This document shows positions 55,701 to 63,298 of a stretch of DNA of 64,000 nt, piece by piece. How positions within the stretch are numbered: the first letter of the stretch is position 1; every line of letters starts with the position of its first letter. The notes under the pieces were generated by a model, which did not search any database, was not told where the DNA came from, and saw only the letters and a list, made by a program, of their open reading frames with translations. Origin of the DNA: Aurelia coerulea (lineage: Eukaryota; Cnidaria; Scyphozoa; Semaeostomeae; Ulmaridae); the NCBI GenBank assembly GCA_039566865.1, contig CM076961.1:12609501-12673500 (forward strand), read 5' to 3'. Made by a program: the position numbers and the translations under genes.

Positions 55701-58327
55701 CTTTAGGCCCACAAACAGTAGATGAGGTAAACGACAAAGCGAAAGTTTTGGGCCTAAATTGGGACACGAAATCTGACGAAATTTATTTCGATTTTCAAGA
55801 ACTGATCAAATTTGCGAATACATTGCCCCCGACCAAAAGATCAGTGCTCAGTTTAACTGCCAAAATTTTTGATCCGCTGGGATTTTTGACACCGGTCACA
55901 ATCAAGCTGAAAGAAATGTTTCAGATTTTGTGCGTTGAAAACGTTAATTGGAACGATGAACTTGAAGGTGATATGCGAAACAAATTTAATTCGATAATTT
56001 TCGATCTCCAAAGGCTTGAAGACGTGAAGTTGCCTCGTTGTTTGTTTGAAACAAATGCGGCCAAACCGACAGAGTTTGAAGTCCACGGCTTTTCAGATGC
56101 GAGCTCAACCGCGTATGCAGCTTGCGTATATCTGCTCACGAGATACGAAGACGGAACTCTTTGTGTCAATTTGATTGCTTCTAAATCGAGAGTTGCACCC
56201 ATCAAAAAACAGACAATACCCAGATTAGAGCTCCTTGGTGCATTAATTTTGTCTCGACTCATGCAAAGTGTATGTCAGTCATTAGAAAGCGCGATGGATA
56301 CAAAATTAAAGCGCTATTTTTGGATCGATTCATGCGTAGCTCTTTGCTGGATAAGAAATGAAAGAATTTGGACAACTTATGTTCAAAACAGAGTTAATGA
56401 GATTCGAGCACGATCTTTGATTGATGAGTGGGGTTATTGTCCTGGGACGATGAATCCCGCAGATTTACCATCTCGAGGCATCAAATCAAATGAATTAGTC
56501 AAAAGCGATCTTTGGTGGACTGGACCCGAATTTTTGAAATCGAAACCAGAATTTTGGCCTAAACCTCCCTCGAACTCCAATTCACCAAAAATTGCATACG
56601 AGGAGGCATTGAAGCAACGTGATACTGAAACGCATGCCCTTTCGGTCAATGAAAAAGAAAATTCTGAAATTATAGCAGTTGAAAGATTCAGTTCGAAAAC
56701 GAGACTATTACGCACAATGGCATGGGTCCTCAGATTTATAGCGAAATTGAAAGCTAAAATTTCGAAATCAAAACCGAATATCGAACACGAATCGGACACT
56801 CTTACTTCAAAAGAAATCGAACACGCCGAAACAATCATTATAAAACAAGTTCAAAACGAATCTTTTGTAGTAGAAATCGAATATTTGAAAGAAAGAAAAG
56901 GAAAACCGCCTAAACTCGTAAGCGAATTTGATTTGTTTCTTGACGAGGAAGGAATAATACGATGTAAAACTCGCTTGCAAAATGCACCCGTAATTGATAC
57001 AAGTAAACGACCGATTTTGCTACCCAAAAGGAATCATTTTACGACTTTGGTCATTCGAGAAATACACGATTCTGTAGCGCATAGTGGTGTACGCATGACC
57101 TTATCAGTTATTCGCGAACGTTACTGGATTTTGCGTGGAAGAGAAAGCGTAAAACGAGTTATTAGAAATTGTGTATTATGCAAATGGTTCTCAGAAAGAG
57201 CGTTTGCGACAGCACCTTCGTTATCGTTGCCAGAATTTAGAACTGACGAAGGACCGCCTTTTGTAAATATAGGGTTGGATTTTGCTGGACCGTTGTATAT
57301 ACGAGATTCTCAAGGAAATACGTCAAAAAGCTACATTTGTTTATTTACCTGTGCATCGACACGCGCAGTTCACCTCGAACTTACAGAAAGTTTAGATACG
57401 GAGTCGTTCTTACGAGCATTTCGACGTTTCACGGCCCGCAGGGGATTACCTAAATTGATTTTGAGCGATAACGCGAAAACATTCAAATCTGCGAGTATTG
57501 AAATTCAAAAAATTGTGAGATCAAAGGCCGTATTAAATTATTTAGCCAATCGAAACATCGAATGGAGATTTATACCAGAGAGGGCCGCTTGGTTTGGCTC
57601 AATATACGAACGTATGGTCGGTTCTGTGAAGAAATGTTTGAGGAAAGTAATCGGCAGATCAATACTTCGTTACGACGAACTGAGCACGCTATTGATCGAA
57701 GTGGAAGGCATTGTAAATTCAAGGCCTATTAGTTACGTTTACGATGATTCGGAGGGCGTTTCATACGCATTAACGCCTGCACATTTGATATACGGTCGTC
57801 GAATTACGACAGTACCATGTGATACGCATTTTGAAATAGTTAGCACGAATCAGTCCTTAACACGAAGAGCGAAACATCATCGACGATTACTCGAAATGTT
57901 TACAAATTTATGGAGAAAAGATTACTTACTAAGTTTGAGAGAAAGAGTCACCAAAAACGATAAATTGAGTTCCAAATCTCAAATTAAATGTGGAGATATC
58001 GTACTGTTGTTGAATGAAAAGACACGACGAGCATTTTGGAGACTGGCGAGAGTCGAAGAAATTTTAGCGGGAAAAGATGGAGTCGTGCGTGTTGCAAAGA
58101 TACGAGTGTTAAGCAATGACAAGAAAGTCACAATATTGCGACGTAGCGTGAAACATTTGATACCTTTGGAAGTTCCAAACGATTATGATGCAACAATAGC
58201 AAACAATGAAGATCAGGTGGAGAAGAAGCCTACTGCGCAGGAGAGTGAAGAAGAGCAAAAGACGACAAGATCGAAGAGAACTGCAGCAGTTATGGGAGAA
58301 CTAGTAAGACGACTTCAAAAATCGTGA
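52736..58327 (+). CDS. BEL/Pao gag-pol polyprotein, intact (1863 codons)
   Basis: Start chosen at 52736 because ACAACCATGGGC is a strong Kozak context; the frame is open a little further upstream but without an ATG. Approximate residues: 1-120 coiled-coil gag N-terminus; 130-300 DUF1759-type gag (RLPKLDLQKYNGDLLKFAGF); three CCHC knuckles at about 350-415 (CIYCKGEHYSASC, CFLCLRPNHRVRNC, CRRCNKRHHQSIC); aspartic protease at about 485 (ILFDNGSQRTYI; DNGS variant); RT at about 770-930 (MVADIEKAFLQI and catalytic FVDDL); Pao-type RNase H at about 1000-1200 (VHGFSDASSTAYAA); integrase with zinc-binding H-H-C-C (1430-1485), LDFAG, SDNAKTF and WFGSIYERMV giving the D-D-E triad; DUF5641-like C-terminus (RRAFWRLARVEEIL). 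No stop or frameshift. The product would assemble particles and insert the cDNA. Confidence 0.95.
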   Translation: MGKETDEKILRLKASRKAHRGKITQYINEINDIIDTGNISSDGQLTIKNLNTRLEQKRGTLENIDNEILAICDVANIEKEIDESEEISYKITEAMTKIENALTRNRSRNEREMSPNTSINSTASATRSRARLPKLDLQKYNGDLLKFAGFWDRFETAIDSNDEIPTVEKFNYLQYYLEGPAARVIEGLQITEANYEEAKERIRKRFGRKQLTIATITDELIKLKPCSGDKPGQLRYLYDKISISIRGLENMGLSSETHGATWIPIVMGKLPTDVRVQVSRLISREIWSMNELLEMLEREVEAREIGEAAKISETTSQTRSHVSSPNNWNQNTRSTASVLFNESERRNSNIRCIYCKGEHYSASCNKVEDINERKQILKTQGRCFLCLRPNHRVRNCNYTTRNCRRCNKRHHQSICDETTKSENETRRDAPMNNTRNETRQASNENTTTSASASSRNESRRVLLQTAKTMAYNEGESTGVPVRILFDNGSQRTYITENLRRRLNLKPMKKETVHLNTFGGEKFSKSVCSLVKLKLRGVSDESVELTALSFPTLCTNLPARVDLTQYPHFENLDFADTLDSENDKEPIDILIGSDRYWDLVSGEVIKGTEGPIAVRSKFGWLLSGPVHAPANDKEMNSTISNLCIEEQSPLKTENDILADELKRFWDTESLGIYEEKENKTHPFLKEIRHDGERYEVELPRKGSEPEPLPADLDQALNRLNSLYSRLERDKEVLQEYDKIIDEQLKLGIIELVPESEQTSEFIEQNETHYLPHFGVTRKDRETTKLRIVFDGSAKSQENDLSLNDYLENGPNFIPPIFDVLAKFRSKPIAMVADIEKAFLQISISEKDRDALRFLWYKASDDANAPKLLHLRFRRLVFGLKSSPSTLGFVINEHLSKFENSNPDVVKLLKNQLFVDDLAGGANSVEEAFEIFESSKEIMKRGGFNLRKWKSNSPDLMKLIRNEETTSKTDSKTNEMSMPVSEDDESFAKKTLGPQTVDEVNDKAKVLGLNWDTKSDEIYFDFQELIKFANTLPPTKRSVLSLTAKIFDPLGFLTPVTIKLKEMFQILCVENVNWNDELEGDMRNKFNSIIFDLQRLEDVKLPRCLFETNAAKPTEFEVHGFSDASSTAYAACVYLLTRYEDGTLCVNLIASKSRVAPIKKQTIPRLELLGALILSRLMQSVCQSLESAMDTKLKRYFWIDSCVALCWIRNERIWTTYVQNRVNEIRARSLIDEWGYCPGTMNPADLPSRGIKSNELVKSDLWWTGPEFLKSKPEFWPKPPSNSNSPKIAYEEALKQRDTETHALSVNEKENSEIIAVERFSSKTRLLRTMAWVLRFIAKLKAKISKSKPNIEHESDTLTSKEIEHAETIIIKQVQNESFVVEIEYLKERKGKPPKLVSEFDLFLDEEGIIRCKTRLQNAPVIDTSKRPILLPKRNHFTTLVIREIHDSVAHSGVRMTLSVIRERYWILRGRESVKRVIRNCVLCKWFSERAFATAPSLSLPEFRTDEGPPFVNIGLDFAGPLYIRDSQGNTSKSYICLFTCASTRAVHLELTESLDTESFLRAFRRFTARRGLPKLILSDNAKTFKSASIEIQKIVRSKAVLNYLANRNIEWRFIPERAAWFGSIYERMVGSVKKCLRKVIGRSILRYDELSTLLIEVEGIVNSRPISYVYDDSEGVSYALTPAHLIYGRRITTVPCDTHFEIVSTNQSLTRRAKHHRRLLEMFTNLWRKDYLLSLRERVTKNDKLSSKSQIKCGDIVLLLNEKTRRAFWRLARVEEILAGKDGVVRVAKIRVLSNDKKVTILRRSVKHLIPLEVPNDYDATIANNEDQVEKKPTAQESEEEQKTTRSKRTAAVMGELVRRLQKS

Positions 58328-58383
58328 GTTTATCTTTTACATTATTATTCGTAGTTAGATGTTTGATCACAGGTATTTGATCA

Positions 58384-58396
58384 AACCGGGGGAGTA
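58384..58396 (+). promoter_or_regulatory. Polypurine tract
   Basis: ACCGGGGGAGTA directly abuts the 3' LTR; GGGGGAG is the likely plus-strand primer. Confidence 0.7.
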
Positions 58397-58611
58397 TATC
58401 GTGAAGTTTTGTTGTTGTTGTAAAGAGACCACGCTTCGCTGAGCTGTCGTTATGTTATTTGACACTTATTAGATTATCGACGTTTATGTTTTGAGGTCAG
58501 AGTAGAATCGTAGATCAGAGAAATAGGACGCTTTTTTTGATGCTTAGATTGTTTATGGTTAATTCGATAGAGGGATCGTTGTGCCTGAGATTTTGAGAGT
58601 ACTTTTCGATA
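58397..58611 (+). repeat. 3' LTR of the BEL/Pao element
   Basis: 215 bp, one substitution relative to the 5' LTR; followed by the ATCAG duplication. Confidence 0.95.
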
Positions 58612-59514
58612 ATCAGACGGCTAAAAAGCGAGGGAGACAAAAGAAACCCGTGAAGATTTTCCTAAATTCTACCTACCTTCATAAAGCGCAACCAGGACAA
58701 AAAACTGCTTGAGATTTCCCGAATTTTTTTAAAGCAATCTACTCTCCAGATGTTTGGGAGTAAAAGTTTGGATGCCGGTTAAAATATCTCCAGGATTGGT
58801 GGAGTTATGGCCACAAACAAACTGACAAGGCACTGAAACTTGAACAATATAGATTCTGGCCGGGAGACAATAGTAATAACAATAGTGATTGTTGTAAGAA
58901 CGACCCGAAAACGCCACAATCTGCGTTTTCAATTTTTCTTGCTATTGTCTTTCGCTAAATTTTCTTTTATTGAAGATTCAATGCCCCTACGCTTTCTATG
59001 TGAATTGAAAAAGTCTACAAAGGCTTGTTCGCGCCTTTCAAGTCATGTGGCAATACTCTAGGGAAGTTTCTGTGTTGTACTACTTTTTACATTCATGGCA
59101 AAAGTTTGCTCGTTGCAAAATAACTTATAAAATTCAAAAGAGGTTTTATCAAGAGGCTTTATCACCTGACTTGAAGTGGCGTAAACAGGTATCGACAAGG
59201 CCTTCGCCGATTTTGTCTATTGGAGAGGCAATAACTCCGCCAATCCTGAAGATATTTTAACCGGCATCCAAACTTTTACTCCCAAACATCTGGAGAGTAG
59301 ATAGCTTTAAAAAAATTCGGGAAATCTCAAGCAGTTTTTTGTCCTGGTTGCGTTTTATGAAGGTAGGTAAAATTTAGGAAAATCTTCACGGGTTTCTTTT
59401 GTCTCCTTCGCTTTCTAGCCGTCTGATTGGTCCGTGAAAATGAGGCTTTGGCGGTTTCGACCATGGGCCACGAGCAATCGGCTATGTATGACGAATGATT
59501 CCTATGCTTACGGG

Positions 59515-59795
59515 GGGGTCAGTCCGAAAAATTTTCAGGAACCCCAAAAATATCAGTTTAGCTTCATTACAACCCAAAAATATCAGCTCATTCCATACCT
59601 TGACATCTGTAAACGAACATAAAAGATCCTGAAACAATGCAAATTGAGGCCAGGATTGCCTCTAAAGAACCCAGAAATATCATTTTCACAGTGTTTGATG
59701 CCCAATAATATCAAAAACATAATTTCAATTTATTTGGACCCAAAAATATCACTTTTGGCAATATTCTGACCCAAAAATATCGGACTTACATCCCC
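59515..59795. mobile_element. Small insert with CCCAAAAATATC repeats in the foldback right arm
   Basis: Interrupts the right arm between GCTTACGGGG and CCCCGTATGTGC. Its ends GGTCAGTCCGAAAAAT and ATATCGGACTTACATC are partly inverted. Internally the word CCCAAAAATATC or close variants recurs about six times at irregular spacing. Exact ends and target duplication are uncertain because both sides are G/C-runs. Confidence 0.5.
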
Positions 59796-59835
59796 GTATG
59801 TGCATGTGCTGAGTGCCCCCCCCTGGGCCTTTGGC

Positions 59836-60281
59836 CTACACGGTGGGCACGTTCACTCACCAAATCATCTTCAATCTTTAGAGCTTCTTTGACTTTACAT
59901 TTAACAATTTCTTCCGATTCAACCCAAGATTCAACACCAGTGTCACTTTCAGGTACACCAATCAACTTCACATTGTTGCGTCTGTTCTGGTTTTCGATGC
60001 ATTCTTGCTTGTCAGTCATTTCGATGATTTCATTGGAGTGGCCATCAACCAAAGCTTCGAGGCTCTGCCCACGTTTCAACAAACTTCAGATTGCTTTTGA
60101 TATCATCGATATCACGCGAGCTTTACTGAGCTGATGCTTTCAGCTCATTCACCTCTGTTTTGACAAACTTCATTTCCTCATTTATTTGATTTACAAGCAA
60201 TTGCACTGACGAGCGAAAACTGTCCAATTGTATTGCCAGAAGTTCTTTGACAACGGCCAATGTCACGTATTCCTGAGACAT
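59836..60281 (-). pseudogene. LINE-C ORF1, N-terminal part
   Basis: ATG at 60281 opens MSQEYVTLAVVKELLAIQLD and continues through a heptad-like helical stretch (VNQINEEMKFVKTEVNEL): coiled coil. A stop after KASAQ and a frameshift near 60070 break it. Then RNNVKLIGVPES and IVKCKVKEALKIEDDLVSERAHRVGQ (split: IVKCKVKEALKIEDD, SERAHRVGQ), the classic L1-type ORF1p RRM region. It joins the C-terminal half at 52324. Confidence 0.75.
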
Positions 60282-60489
60282 GATTGAGCAAGAACCAAAA
60301 CAAAAATGACGATTAACATGCCATATGAAACTAAAAACTTATTATTAAAAACTTTAAAAACTTCAATATCAAATTTTGAAAAAGATGAGAGTCTCATAAA
60401 GAGTTAGACCCTCTTCAACGGGCAACGCCACGCCTCCATGTTGCTCTCGTGGTGCACGCAACCATGTTGGACGCCGCCATGTTGAGAAC

Positions 60490-60949
60490 CAAGATACTTG
60501 GTATTGTTGACCATGGTGATCACCTCATTACCAATGTTAAGGTCAGCTTTGGAAGAACTGGGCAAGTCTATACTGTAAAGCTTGCACCTGCTACCTATTA
60601 TCATCCCTTGAGATTTTACGACATTAAGCGATAGCTTGTTGCCGCAAGCCAACATCTAAGGACTTCAAGGTCAGCATTGATTGCAGCATTGATATCGTCA
60701 ATAGAAGGAGAGGAGTAATAGATAGTGGTGTCGTCAGCATACATTGCCACGTCAGAAGTCTTTAAACAGTAGGGGAGGTCACTTACATAAACTAGAAAGA
60801 GTAGGGGTCATAGGCAGGAGCCCTGGGGAACTCCACAATCTACCCCTTCAGTTGGAGATGAATGACCATTCACTCTACAGAATTGCTTCCTATTGAAAAG
60901 ATTAGACCGAAACCAGCTCAATTCTTTACCCTTGACGCCATAGTAGCTC
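60490..60949 (-). pseudogene. LINE-E, middle part (RT palm)
   Basis: Minus-strand frame YYGVKGKELSWFRSNLFNRK, then CGVPQGSCL, then the catalytic AMYADDTTIYY and NKLSLNVVKSQGMIIGS to NTKYLG, where LINE-C is inserted (60490). The upstream edge (60949) is the hAT-like MITE insertion. Several frame breaks; inactive. Confidence 0.8.
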
Positions 60950-61334
60950 CCCGGGGGGGTTACTTGACCAGGTTTTGGTCGGGGACGTGCCATCAAAGCT
61001 TCAAAAACATACCCGTTCCTTATACCAATTTTGCGAAAAAGTATACCCGACTTTATACCAATTTTGCGAAAAGTATACCCGACCTTATACCAATTTTGCG
61101 AAAAAGTATACCCGACTTTATACCAATTTTGCGAAAAGTATACCCGACCTTATACCAATTTTCCGAAAAAGTATACCAAAATCGTTCTTTAAACCAAAAT
61201 TGCGAAAATCGATACCGTTCCTTATACCAAAATCGTGAAAATCGATACCGTTCCTTATACCAAAATCGTGAAAATCGATACCCTTCCCGATGGCACGTCC
61301 CCGTACCCAAAATATGTGAAGTACCCCCCCCGGG
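60950..61334. mobile_element. 385 bp MITE with CCCGGGGGGG ends, internal minisatellite and 8 bp duplication
   Basis: Ends CCCGGGGGGGTTACTT and AAGTACCCCCCCCGGG are inverted. AGTAGCTC is duplicated at 60942-60949 and 61335-61342, and removal restores the LINE-E frame (DKLSYYGVKGKELSW). The inside (about 61015-61285) is about eight tandem copies of a 30-33 bp word containing TATACCAATTTTGCGAAAA. The frames running through it are artefacts of this repeat. Confidence 0.85.
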
Positions 61335-61770
61335 AGTAGCTCAGTTTGTCCAAAAGGATATCATGGTCCACAGTATTAAAAGCTTTTTTGAGATCGATAA
61401 AGACGGCAGCAGTGTACTTCCCCTTGTCACACAAGTTGTCAATATTTAATTACCAGTCATTTGTGCTTTTAAGTAGACACGTTAGGACTGAATGCAGTTT
61501 TCTGAACGCTGACTGTAGGAGAAAGATGAGCTGATTTCGGTGAAGGTAGTCATAAAGCTGATCGAAGATTAGCTTCTCGAAAAGTCGAGAAATTACAGAG
61601 AGCACAGAAATAGGCCTGTAGTTTGGTTTGTTATCGGTGGCTCCATCTTTAAAGATAGGTGCTACCCTCGCAATTTTCCAACCGTCCGGGAATCGCCCGA
61701 GAGAGGCACGTGCAAGGTATGCTGGATGAAAAAGACCCTTTAAGCTGCGTTCTTTTGAGGTGGCCAATCA
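61335..61770 (-). pseudogene. LINE-E, 5' remnant (RT fingers)
   Basis: Frame GRFPDGWKIARVAPIFKDGA, NYRPISVLSVISRLFEKLIF, then after a stop at 61450 AAVFIDLKKAFNTVDHDILL. The endonuclease and ORF1 are missing, so LINE-E was 5'-truncated near 61770 or decayed beyond recognition. Confidence 0.8.
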
Positions 61771-62206
61771 TGTTTGCTTCACTTCCAAGTAGCTTCTTGA
61801 GGTATCGACCTATTTTATCTGAACTAATTAGTATTTGTTGTTTTTTCACTACTGAAGCCTAAATATGATATAATCATATTGCTTGGTTGCTTGGCAACAA
61901 ACCACATAACCAATTGGCACCAGATTCTACAACTAAAATTCTGATGGATGTAATTAATATTGTACGAGGTTACAATGGCATACTAATTATGGTTTGGAGA
62001 TAACTATTAGGGCATTGTTTGCCTCCCCCCACACCTGGGCAGATATCTGATCCAAAGAGCCGTGGTGGAATAGGGTTAACCGAAGGGCAGAAGAAGTTTT
62101 CCCATCCCACATCTAATCCAGTTTAGTATTCCTTCATCTTAGTTTATGTTAAACCAACTGAACTGTAGAAATGAAAACTATAAAAGAGAAAAGGAAGTTT
62201 TTATAC
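61771..62206. other. No recognisable gene
   Basis: AT-rich intergenic or intronic sequence; if the LamG-like exon on the minus strand is real, this is the intron downstream of it. Confidence 0.35.
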
Positions 62207-62360
62207 CTGTTTTGTAGATTATAGCCACATCTGCAGCAGACATCCAGTCATACCATATTGCAAGATCATCCATAAATGCTTCAGCAAATGGAGTCGATTG
62301 ATGTCCAATGTAGATAAAGTTGTCTACATAGGAGCTTGGTATCCCCCCAACATTTGTTTT
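62207..62360 (-). CDS. Internal exon encoding the end of a LamG-like (concanavalin-fold) domain
   Basis: On the minus strand a TTTTTAG acceptor is followed by an open 154 nt exon and an ACAG|GTATAA donor. It reads KTNVGGIPSSYVDNFIYIGH, then QSTPFAEAFMDDLAIWYDWM, then SAADVAIIYKTG. The IG(x)n...F/IDD(L/V)xI(Y/W)...(L/M)SAA(D/E)(V/I)xxxYxTG pattern is the C-terminal strand of LamG_3/pentraxin-like jellyroll domains of extracellular proteins. Neighbouring exons were not identified with confidence. The single-exon frame, splice sites and domain match together make a host gene likely. Confidence 0.6.
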
Positions 62361-63161
62361 CTAAAAAGGTGAAAAAGCTGTGTCAACACAAGGATTTAAA
62401 GAGAGGCACGAGGAACCAGTTTATATGATTCTCCAAAGACAGAGCAAGACAATGAGAATTCTCATGCAAGTGTTGTGGGACTTAAGATGTTTTGGCAATT
62501 ACATTAAGCATCTATATCGATGCTTGTACTTTAATCACTTCAAGCATTGCAGTACTTTAATCACTTGACAATTTTCGTTTTTCATAATCGCCTCACCTCT
62601 CGCTTATCGCCTCGCCTCAAATATGAGGCCTCATCGTCAACGAAAGGTTGATTGTGCTCAAATGTTTTTGTTACCATATATAAATAGTTTCCTCCTTGTC
62701 CCTTCAAGCTCGCACTTTACCAAATTTAATCGACTTGTCAATTGATTAAATGGCCTGTTAATTCCGGGTGCATGGTATGGCACATCCAAAATGAGCAGTA
62801 CCTGTGACTCCTTGGTATCTAAATCTATCGAAGGTTGTGGCTAAGTGCTGGGATCACAAAGGTAGAGAATACCTAATTGAGTCAGCGACCCAAATAGTTG
62901 GGCTTTACCAGGGATCAAGCTCTTTCTGCCTGATCGAATGCTGAATGCATGAATGTAAAGTCGGAGGATTTCACCATTGCACTACAGCAGCGATTCTTTA
63001 AGTCTTGCCAAAAAAGGTACATAATTAAAATCAGCAGTCACCTATTATCAATTTTTTTATATACGAACGCTAATTCAAGCCAAGATACAAATTTCTTTAT
63101 TCATATACGTAGTTAGAAATTGGTAAGAAGATGGAGGCAAAGAAAAAAGACTTTAAATCAG
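62361..63161. other. No recognisable gene
   Basis: AT-rich, with a short pyrimidine-rich repeat (CGCCTC-type) near 62590-62625. A possible short exon near 62850 was considered, but its phase does not join the LamG-like exon. Confidence 0.35.
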
Positions 63162-63202
63162 CACACTAAGGCCTTTCGAACTTATGTTCTCTTCAGAGTG
63201 TG
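63162..63202 (-). ncRNA. Hammerhead ribozyme motif downstream of the Penelope-like ORF
   Basis: Minus-strand order: CACACT (stem I), CTGAAGA, GAAC-ATAA-GTTC (4 bp stem II), GAAA, GGCCTT, cleavage after CTT, AGTGTG (stem I, 6 bp perfect with CACACT). All invariant core positions of a type I hammerhead are present. Helix III is AGGCCT with no loop, self-complementary, so it would form only between two copies, as described for minimal hammerheads of Penelope-like elements. Confidence 0.75.
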
Positions 63203-63298
63203 ACTAACATTTGAAAGTGAAATCTATCGTAGCGATTTATATAAACTGTAAAACTATTTTTATGTTTCCTGTTCGGCGATTGATAAAGGAGATATATT

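Larger units (their letters stand above)
52448..58611 (+). mobile_element. Intact BEL/Pao LTR retrotransposon, 6164 bp
   Basis: Flanked by a 5 bp duplication ATCAG (52443-52447, 58612-58616), inserted into the left arm of the foldback element. Two 215 bp LTRs (TATCG...CGATA) differ at one position by eye. PBS, PPT and an uninterrupted gag-pol are present; there is no envelope-like ORF. Domain order and the DUF1759/DUF1758/Pao-type protease-RT-RNase H-integrase content identify BEL/Pao. Probably a very recent, potentially active insertion. Confidence 0.95.
52325..59827. mobile_element. Foldback DNA element (~1.06 kb net) with 8 bp target duplication, split by later insertions
   Basis: Ends CCCAGGGGGG and CCCCCCTGGG begin inverted arms of about 330 bp: left arm 52325-52447 plus 58617-58825, right arm 59225-59514 plus 59796-59827. 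Arms share ATACGGGG, GCATAGGAATCATTCGTC, CCAATCAGACGGCTA and CAACCAGGACAAAAAACTGC. CCTTTGGC is duplicated at 52317-52324 and 59828-59835, and removing the element restores the LINE-C ORF1 frame SERAHRVGQ-RKRFHTRR. No transposase. Long arms with an 8-9 bp duplication suggest a MULE-like foldback. Confidence 0.8.
48403..60489 (-). mobile_element. LINE-C: full-length non-LTR element, itself split by nested insertions
   Basis: Minus-strand element inserted in LINE-E; TGGT at both junctions may be a short target duplication. It has a 5' UTR of about 210 bp, ORF1 (60281 to 52002, split), ORF2 (52018 to 48746) with PHD, APE endonuclease and RT, and a 3' end in TGAAAC repeats (48405-48419). ORF1 and ORF2 overlap by 17 nt. 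The net element is about 4.6 kb once the 7.5 kb insert is removed. Close relative of LINE-B. Confidence 0.85.

Noticed and set aside
60862..61449. 195-codon repetitive frame and its antisense counterparts at 60975-61310
   Set aside because: They read through the minisatellite of the 385 bp MITE; the real coding sequence on either side is antisense LINE-E RT.
62800..62900. Short exon on the minus strand reading HLATTFDRFRYQGVTG
   Set aside because: Plausible splice signals, but its phase does not join the LamG-like exon at 62207-62360 without a stop; too short to support alone.
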